Positions 31,109 through 38,601 of a stretch of DNA of 38,601 bases are shown here, one piece after another. Where the stretch lies: the NCBI GenBank assembly GCA_003427395.1, contig BFEA01000072.1, positions 2,034,907 to 2,073,507 on the forward strand, in the 5' to 3' direction. The position numbers and the translations under genes were made by a program. Below the pieces are notes generated by a model. It searched no databases. It had not been told where the DNA came from and worked only from the letters and a program-made list of their open reading frames with translations. The stretch's first letter is position 1. Each line of letters opens with the position of its first letter. Source of the DNA: Chara braunii. Taxonomy: Eukaryota; Streptophyta; Charophyceae; Charales; Characeae.

Positions 31109-32308
31109 ACACACACACATATATATATATATACATATGGCTGAGAGGAGTCCCACTGCGACTGTCAGAAGTGGTCGTCCTATATAAATAACCCTCTATA
31201 TATATGTAAATATATATATCTTGAGTGTTTCGCGCTGTCTATAGTGACCGCGCGTAAAGGTTAAACAGATTATGTTTCTGAAAGAAAAGAAGATCCCCTT
31301 TTATCCTTTGCTTTTTAGAATTATACGGTTGGACGTTGTAGTCCGTGACAGCCGTCAAAGTCAAACCCCTTGACTTATTTTCAGGCCCTAGATAATGAAG
31401 TTGGTCTCGAGGGCAGTAAGAGACGATTGCCACCACAGGTATGAACGTGTGTACCACCCACTCTCCGCAAGGTGTAGAACAGGGTGTGGTCCTCAACCGC
31501 ACTTGGCGGTTGTCCAACGTCGAGAGATTAACCCTCAAGGCGCGTGTTAGCCGACACTTGAGTGTCGAATGCGACCCTCGAGATTAACGAGGACCGCATG
31601 AGCATGGGTACTACATAGTATGCCATCACTGCGACTGCTTGCGTACGCTTGCATTGCGAGTCGATATGAGTTAGCCCTGCGTCCGCGAGGTTTTATACTA
31701 AGTTTTGCGCGTGACACCCATCCAATTTTCGCATCTGAGAGTTATGGGATGACTACTAATGGACTAGGAGGGTTGTCTCGTTGTTGTTCAGTGTCGTTCA
31801 ATATATGTATATGTACGTGCGCGGGTGTGTGTGGTTTTATTTTTATATTTTTTAGACTGGTGTATGCGTGGTGAGTGGGATACGTCCTAGTCGAACGACG
31901 TTGAGCCGCGCTTGGGATTTCAGCCTCCCAAATGCGCTGGTTTGCGTGCAGGTCCGATAGAGGCGTGGAACCACGCGTACCCCCTACGCTACAGCGAACG
32001 AGAAATGCCCTTGGCTGGTCCACCTCTGCGATTGCAACTGATCAGCTTTCGTATTGTGGACTTGTAGCTCGGCGGGGATACGTCCACCGAAGGGAGGTGA
32101 CAACTCCCGTAAGGTGGAGGTAAGTCGTGCCTCGTGTAGGCCCTATCCTGTCGTAGGGGCTCGCGGAAGGTATGGTTGGCGCACTCAGCCGGAGCGGCTT
32201 GCGGAAGCTCCACGTATATTCGCGACGAGGATTTAGACCAACTCCTGCGTGACGCGGTCAGAAGGGTCCCGCGCTGCCTTGTGCGGTGCTGGACCGATGC
32301 GCTCGACA
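30777..32308 (+). mobile_element. LTR C (3' LTR, plus strand)
   Basis: TG...CA, 1,532 bases, the closest relative of LTR B. It has the same TATATAAATA box (31181-31190) and the same two R/U5 hairpins (CAACCGC/GCGGTTG at 31494-31512). Its CA run in U3 (about 31051-31120) is far longer than that of B, and it has a 60-base segment B lacks. After the end comes TCGTAGTAGTAA, not a primer site, so it is a 3' LTR. The 5 bases before B (ACTCT) and after C (TCGTA) do not match, so no target duplication supports the pairing. Confidence 0.88.
31181..31190 (+). promoter_or_regulatory. TATA box of LTR C
   Basis: TATATAAATA, identical to that of LTR B and followed by the same ACCCTCTATATA. Confidence 0.7.
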
Positions 32309-33400
32309 TCGTAGTAGTAATAACCATTTATTACAAGCGATCAAGCAACTGTCACGCTCGGACAGAATTAGTGAGAGACCACATAGTTTACATTATCTGG
32401 ATTACCAATCAATATGTATGAATGTGAAAATTGTTGTTTCTAGGAGGTCGCTTATCTCAAACGGGTCATAATTGGGCAGCCAAATAAGACTTTTATCCTC
32501 CCTTCTGAAACTTGCCTTTACTTTTCGTTCTCGATCTCTACTGAATAGTTTTCCCTCACTTTTTTCCACCCTTCTCTTTCCTTCTTCCGGTTCTCTTTGT
32601 CATCGCACTTGGATTAGTTAATTTGCTCTCACATTGGGTTGCATAATTCATGTTTCATTATGTATCTCTCCTAATGTAGTGCAAGCATCATAACACCATT
32701 GTAACTATTGGGAAAACTCAATGGTATGATTTGGTTTGTTAAGGCATATTGATTGAGTTCTGGCCGGTTAGTTATCAGGTAATGAGATGTTGCAACTTCA
32801 TAGGTGAGAAGATGCATTTCCCCTAGTTTTAAAGAGGAAAAAAACACTAAACAGAGGAATGATTACTAGACTTTGTCGACTCTTACTGGTCAATTTGATG
32901 GATAAAAGAGGGGTTATTCTGAAGAAGGTGGTCTATCTTCTAGCCAAGCTCCTACCTGATGGGGATTGACTGTGATTGTCTTTGCAAGTCCGCGCCCTTG
33001 CAAGAGACACGATTGAGAGCAAGTTAAATAAAGAAAGTACAACCTACTCACTAAAAAGAAAGCAGCAGATACTTGACTGTCCTCCCGTGACAACTCAAAC
33101 CAATCATCCTTAAAGTTTAAAAAATTACTACAATGTCCCTTAATGATTGTTAAGTTATAAAGTTCGACTCAACAAGTATCCTCTTAGTATTTTGAGTCAG
33201 ATCTAACATTTGTGCTACGAACTGATATTTAAACGCTTGCACGGGTTGGGAACGACCCTTACTCGCATATTCAATATAAGTGAGAAACACTGTTTATGAG
33301 CTGACGTACAACAATCAACCATTTGATTCCGTTTCGTTCTATTTAATTCTCCAGGATTTTTTTCTGATTATCTTCACCATTTTTTTTTTTAATTTTTTGA
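32309..33400. other. No gene seen
   Basis: AT-rich sequence to the right of LTR C. No open frame above about 80 codons outside the LTR overlap and no repeat found by eye. Confidence 0.45.
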
Positions 33401-33900
33401 AAAAGAAAAGTGATTGATCTGGACCTCTGTGCAATACATGAGCATGCGATGGTGTTACTGCACCAATGTATAATATTTGGATTGATATTAGAACTAATAC
33501 CAGAAGTAACTACTTGCTCAAATTGAGATAAAATCTCGCTTGCAAAGCTTGGTGTTGACAAGTCGAAAGTAACTGTCATCTATTTTATCATGTCTGATTT
33601 TATTTTAATTTATTTCATTTATGACCTAGATTACTTTTGAAAGGATACACTACGTGTGAACTTTACCCATATGCAGTACCTGACATTGCGGCGTACAAGC
33701 GGTACTCATATGCAATAATCGGATAGACGGCACGGAAACAGTAATCCTGCGTTGCATTTGAGAAAAAAAAATATTTTGTCCTACCCCCGGAGCAATACAC
33801 GAATAGTTGGTGGTCTGACTGCAGCTTTGTGCAGTATACGATCTAATTGGGATCCTACCGCACCCGAACATAGTATTCGAGCAAGACGTGCGCAAACTAA
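33400..33900. repeat. Two diverged copies of a module, about 361 bases apart
   Basis: 33424-33500 and 33785-33861 align (GTGCAATACATGAG against GAGCAATACACGAA, then TTACTGCACCAATGTATAAT against TGACTGCAGCTTTGTGCAGT). In one + frame both read (C/G)AIHE followed by VLL- or LQL-type hydrophobic residues, the second with stops. It may be a decayed repeated exon or chance; no family is recognised. Confidence 0.35.
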
Positions 33901-34597
33901 ACCTTTGAGTTGTAAACGAATAGGCGATATCCTTGCTTTGTGCTCCTGCATAACAATTGAATGGGTGATGCTCAGTCAGTTCCTTAATACAACGAGTGAG
34001 TTAAAATGGTATAACCGGGAAAACATCATTAGAGACGAGTAAAACAGAAATTGCGTTAGTCATACTTTTATAAATATTTTTATTTATTTTGCTATATTAT
34101 ACTCAATCTATGATTTTCATTTTATTATCCTAAGATTTGGAAGCGGTAAAACCCATGCACTGCACCCAAGCGTACTAAGCATGAATTGTGCCCCATGTTG
34201 TATTTGCGCAAGTTGTATCTGGCTGCTTATTTTCGTGGGACGACCAATAGTCGAATACAAAACAAAACTTATGTAAGTCCAACATGCTTACAAAGTCAAG
34301 TAGCATTACCGGGTTGAAAAGAAAGGAAAAGGAAACGAGCAGTATGCTCTTGCACAGAAACTCGAAACCAAATCAGTAGTATAACTAATCTTGGCGTAAA
34401 GATGCGATCCATACAAAATGCACATCTCAGATTTAGAAACGAACTCAACACGGATAAACAATCAGGAATTATGTTATGCTCCATTTCTTAAGTCAGATCA
34501 GACTTGCACCTAATGCCAACCAGGAAGGGCAGTGGCGAAGCAATACCAATATAGGCATAAGAACTCAAATATAGAAAACTGGCGCAAAACTATAAAA

Positions 34598-35059
34598 AAA
34601 CTTAAGGATTAATTTCTTATCTAAATTTGAATCAGCCAAATCCTCGAAAGCATATATTATAAACAATTTGATTTAGCGACGCATGAGTGACTCAGAAAAA
34701 TCTTATCTCCTGCTCAGAACTGGGAATGATCATGATCAGTTCAACTACTAGGAGGTGTTATTCCAGTAATGTTTGTAGCAAAAGTGCAGTTACATGTCAG
34801 AGCCCCAATTTCTAAGTCTGACATCATCAAACTTAAGGATTAATTTCTTATCTAGATTTGAATCAGCCAAACGATCGAAAGCATATATTATAAACAATTT
34901 GATTTAGCGAAGCATGAGTGACTCATAAAAATCTTATCCCCTGTTCAGAACTGGGAATGATCATGAACAGTTCAACTACTAGGAGGTGTTATTCCAGTAA
35001 TGTTTGTAGCAAAAGTGCAGTTACATGTCAGAGCCCCAATTTCTAAGTCTGACATGATC
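34598..35059. repeat. 231-bp tandem duplication
   Basis: Bases 34598-34828 are repeated at 34829-35059 with only a few substitutions (for example CTAAATTT/CTAGATTT, ATCCTCGAAAG/ACGATCGAAAG, TGATCAG/TGAACAG). A recent event, non-coding in all frames. Confidence 0.97.
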
Positions 35060-35479
35060 GAAATTTTATCTCAGTGCATCCATTCTCTAGACACAATTTA
35101 AGTAAACGTTGTGATTCTTGTGAACTATCAAAAGGTCAAAAGAAGAAGGGATGGCATAGAAACATATCCTGAGAATGACATGTAATATACATGAAAGAGA
35201 ACCACTAAGAAGAGACAAATCGAACTATTGAAAGCATTGAGTTACATTAAAGACTCTTAAGCCAAAAAACATTTGAGATCTTGAAGGGTCATACTACCGT
35301 TTATTACCACGGACCAGATGAAAGACCGCAACACCGATTCCATGACCGAGATAGTTGATCAGGCCATAGAGATTGTCGGATGACTACAGTAAAATATTTT
35401 GGTAGTCATCTTCATAAGGTCAGTCTTGTCCTTCTTGGTAGACGGTGTCGCTATAATCAACAGTAGGGGAAGGATGTCT

Positions 35480-35860
35480 GGTTTTGTATGACATAAGACC
35501 TTATAGTTCCTCACGTTTACATCGGTGGTGTTGAATTTAGAGAGGAATATATTATTATATTTGTCATCTTGACTCAATTCCTTCAGACTTCAATATATTA
35601 TTATCTATGTCATCTTGACTCAATTCCTTCAGACTTCAGAGTATGACACAACACCCTATATCCAAAGTGGGAAAGATTGTCATTGATTCTAGCCAACCTC
35701 CTTCAAATCTCATATAAACACTCCATTCCCTACGTCGGCATCGACGGTGTTGGGTTCAGAGAATCAAATCTTATTATTGATGTCATATTGACTTATTTCG
35801 CTCAAACTTCAGAGTATGATATAAGACCTTACGTCAAATTTAGGAAATATTGTCATTGAT
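35480..35860 (+). repeat. Tandem coding-like modules ending in YDIRPY
   Basis: Three diverged units end at about 35505, 35690 and 35858. They translate to VLYDIRPYSS, SEYDTTPYIQSGKDCH-stop and SEYDIRPYVKFRKYCH-stop, the last two preceded by ILTQFLQT and VILTYFAQT. Two more relatives lie at 37141-37200 (VVTYFLEGDTYDIRPYVK) and about 37860-37960 (FLELGEYDVRNYIAQE). Conservation at the protein level across diverged copies suggests a once-coding repeat or exon. I do not recognise the family. Confidence 0.45.
35547..35638. repeat. 46-bp tandem duplication
   Basis: Two copies, 35547-35592 and 35593-35638, ending TCAATTCCTTCAGACTTCA; nested in the larger module repeat. Confidence 0.93.
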
Positions 35861-37140
35861 TCTCCTGTTCTTTTTGGATTACTATTGTCATCCACATTGA
35901 TAAAAAAATAATTTCATTACATTCAGACGGCTTCAAAATCAGTTGCAGTTTCGACCCAAGTAGGTATTCATATTATCATTGACCTCTTTGTGATAACACG
36001 TACTAGGTTAACGTTGTTGATTTCGTCATAAAGTTCATATCACTCATTGAGATCGACATTGAGACACCGACAAAACCAGGAGTTAGCAATTTGAGAAGAG
36101 GGGTGTTCTCTAGACTTTACATTCCTTCTACTTGGGAGGAATTCTGCCATTGGATTGATTTCAATATTCTCTTCAGTGACTGGACTTTCTATAACGTTTG
36201 CAGATTCCGATAGAGGTTCACTCCTCAACTTTCAAGACCTTCTTAAGCTATATGGAAGTATGGGTTCATACGCTCTAAGAGATTGAAGGAAAGATTGAGA
36301 ACGAAAGAGTAAAGAGAGAGCTAAAACTAAAAGCATTGACCATATTTCTCCTCCAATCTACTTTTAGATGACACAAACTCTCTTATTATTGCATTCACTT
36401 GCAGACGACTTAAGTCTTGTCCTGTCTTCTACACCTTTGTTCTAATATTTAATTTACAGAATGTGATAATTCTCATTTTCTTAATGACAATCCTAATGTG
36501 TGTGCATTCAATTTGGTTTTTCAGTTCTTTTGTTGCATATTTATGTTGTTGTTTTTAATCATAATTGAAGGTTCATAAAAACGGAGTCGGGCGTAGGCTG
36601 TAATTGAAGAGTATGGCTCTACGACAGACGTGCCCGAAGAGAAGGGATGTGTTTCATTTACATAATCATTTTTTGCATAATGAAAGCCTGCTGGATTTTT
36701 TGTCACCGCATGAAAATCTTTCGTGTTTGGGACAAGTTTGGATGGACCTGTCATTCTCATTATTCCTAATCAATTTGGCCTTTGATTAGGTCATAAGAGC
36801 TATTGACTATTTTTTTATCATATGACGATGTCATACCTCCTTGTTAAGTCTGGATTGGTTGAGAAAGAATCATAATTGTTTTGAGGTGCGTTTCCTCAAC
36901 TCCATATTACTTGAGAACGAGCATACACGCAAGAAGATAAGAAAGAGCAGACTTGGCAAAAAAGTCACTCTTTGTGAATAAAATAGTCGAGTATGAGACT
37001 TATTTGTCAAAGAAGAAAATGATTCAAGAGATGTTGAGATAAAATGTACTGAAAGAACTACAAAAATCACCACCATAATTTTTTTTTCTTACGGATACGA
37101 AGAATGTTGGACTTGTTGGTCCGACGATATTGCTACCATT
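35860..37140. other. No gene seen
   Basis: AT-rich, with short open frames on both strands (up to 79 codons) and no motif. Confidence 0.45.
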
Positions 37141-37195
37141 GTGGTGGTGACCTACTTCTTGGAGGGTGATACCTATGATATCAGACCATACGTTA

Positions 37196-37400
37196 AACCA
37201 CCAGTACTTGGCCCAGCTATTGATCCCGAGCCTGAATATACCCTGCGCACCAAGATTTGTCGAGCCGTCGCCGTGCTGTTTCGACTTTCTTTTGGCTGGC
37301 GCCTCCAGCCATTTCGGTCCGGTAGGCCGAAACCCATCAGTCACGGAACCGTTAATAGGAAACGCCGGTGGCCGATGTATAGGCCAAGTACTGGTGGTTT
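37196..37400. mobile_element. Small element with 19-bp perfect inverted ends
   Basis: AAACCACCAGTACTTGGCC at about 37195-37213 and its exact complement at 37382-37400. The inside (168 bases) is more GC-rich than the surroundings and has no ORF of its own. It splits a YDIRPYV module: the flanks (ATACGT and TTGAGGAAGTAAC) align with the unsplit copy ACGTCAAATTTAGGAAATAT at 35830. A three-base TTA/TGA pair is the only hint of a target duplication. Confidence 0.7.
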
Positions 37401-38306
37401 GAGGAAGTAACTTGTTGTGAGAGTGAATCATCTTTCTGGCTTTGGAATATGGTTTTTGAGATAATTTTGGATGAGAAAAAGAGACTGGTCCAATTTAAGA
37501 AATGACTGGAATGGGATTTGATACCAACAACTTATGAAGTGGTGCCAACCCTCCTATCCCAAGGGAATACTGTGATGAAACTGACTGATCTCCTGTTATC
37601 AATGTTGTATTGAGAAAGATGAAAGGACACAACCTTAGATGAACCATTCGAGAGCAGTATCAACAGAAGAGATTTAACACAGACGGTCAAAATTTTGATA
37701 TTGTGGTCACCTGAGGAACAGGTTGAAGGAGTGCTGAAATCCTTGAATTCCTTAGGTAGAAGAGAAGTGTTTCCTTGTGTAGAAGAGAGATGTTCCCATT
37801 TGAAGTTGTGAAGTATGAGATGGTGGAGAGTGGATGGGAGCAAGAACGGTGTATGTTCTGAGTTGTCCCTTTCTCGAACTGGGCGAGTATGATGTTAGAA
37901 ACTACATAGCTCAGGAAAGGAAGGGAACTTTGATTATGGGAGCGGCTAGAGTTGTACAGCAGATGATGTACTGAAAGAGAGAGAAAGCAGATGATGTACT
38001 GAAAGAGAGAGAAAGACCAAAGAAAGAAAACAAGAGTTTCTCTTGCATCACTTGTGGTACTACCTTAATGGATTTATAAAGTCCTCCCTTACCTTGGCAT
38101 TTCTCTCTCAAGAAATAGTCGGGCTTCTCTGGTGGATTTTGCACTGAAAGTGATAGGATCACAAAAGTGTTGAGATTTTGTGATGAATACTGATGTGACT
38201 CTGGTAAAAGAACTGTCATATGAGACTATGGAGTTGAACATTTTGTTTTCGGATTTAAACAGTGTACAATCTGCAAGAGAGGCTCTGTAACAATCTATGT
38301 GCTAGT

Positions 38307-38336
38307 GGTTAAACCATCAATACTTGGCCCAATTAA
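38307..38336. mobile_element. Second copy of the 19-bp element end
   Basis: TTAAACCATCAATACTTGGC resembles the left end of the element at 37196 with two changes, followed by CCAATT. No matching right end occurs in the remaining 270 bases, so the copy is truncated or is a solo end. Confidence 0.55.
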
Positions 38337-38471
38337 AAAAAATTATGCTGTATGTTTATGGCCGCGTTTTTTGGAGGTCGGTGAAGCCACGAGACAGTAG
38401 CAAGTTTTTTTGCTTTCAAACAAAGAAAAGAAAAAAAAAGAAGCAACCCCCCTGGCACGGGTGGGGCAGGG

Positions 38472-38601
<130 letters not shown>

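Larger units (their letters stand above)
16036..32308 (+). mobile_element. Putative 16-kb gag-only LTR retrotransposon (B to C)
   Basis: The parts in order are LTR B, tRNA-Asp primer site, leader, unknown ORF, gag, a 6.4-kb segment that looks inverted (23640-30072), 122-bp array, palindrome and LTR C. No protease, reverse transcriptase, RNase H or integrase is readable, so it would have depended on another element's enzymes. Large size, an ORF before gag and 3' UTR tandem repeats recall Tat/Ogre-type Ty3/gypsy elements; absence of pol recalls TR-GAG elements. The lack of a target duplication and of a clear polypurine tract means B and C could also be remnants of two insertions. Confidence 0.6.

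Overview
The window reads as repeat-dominated nuclear DNA from a eukaryote, most likely a plant-lineage organism (streptophyte alga, bryophyte or other non-seed plant; this is inference). The reasons are a decayed L1-clade LINE whose C-terminal half ends in a block of the plant/green-alga type (KSKGGLGIID), an LTR followed by a primer-binding site matching tRNA-Asp, a gag-type CCHC protein, and long CT, CA, TA and GA microsatellites. I find no intact host gene and no rRNA, CRISPR array, operon or complete tRNA. The sequence is a draft: it has a 197-base N gap, six isolated Ns and an uncleaned Nextera mate-pair junction adapter at 7861-7895, so linkage across that point is not safe.

Left part (1-7860): a CT microsatellite, then a LINE of about 5.8 kb on the + strand, broken by many stops and frameshifts. 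An ORF1-like basic protein, an AP-endonuclease domain and a reverse transcriptase (motif A DFQKAYDDVD, motif C FADD) can still be read. Then comes the adapter.

7896-12700 carries four small non-autonomous elements (M1-M4) that share an internal core of about 80 bases but not all the same ends. M4 has a clean 9-bp target duplication inside a 122-bp tandem array, which also gives the empty-site sequence.

10585-32308 is a complex of one long LTR-retrotransposon family: LTR A (-), LTR B (+, followed by the tRNA-Asp primer site) and LTR C (+). B and C differ at 8 of 140 hand-aligned bases; A is more diverged. Between B and C lie a 2.3-kb leader, an unrecognised ORF with two in-frame stops, a broken gag, and no recognisable protease, reverse transcriptase or integrase. 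The 122-bp tandem repeats sit just before LTR C, and in the same relative place next to LTR A, as in the 3' UTRs of Tat/Ogre-type plant elements.

The most unusual signal is a pair of non-coding arrays (about 13.4-14.05 kb and 23.88-24.8 kb). A fixed 20-base core, CATTCATCTTAGAAACAATG, recurs 7 and 12 times. The bases flanking each core differ from copy to copy, yet the left flank is repeatedly complementary to the right flank of the same copy. This looks like covarying hairpins around a conserved loop. A second, unrelated set of stem-changing hairpins occurs at 15981-16006 and 27008-27400. The second core array lies in the opposite orientation relative to its 122-bp array and LTR, compared with the first copy; the break maps to one point, which suggests an inversion.

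The right part (32309-38601) is AT-rich, without a recognisable gene. It has tandem duplications of 231 and 46 bp, a repeated coding-like module ending in (E)YDIRPYV, a small element of about 205 bp with 19-bp perfect inverted ends, and a terminal CA/GA microsatellite.
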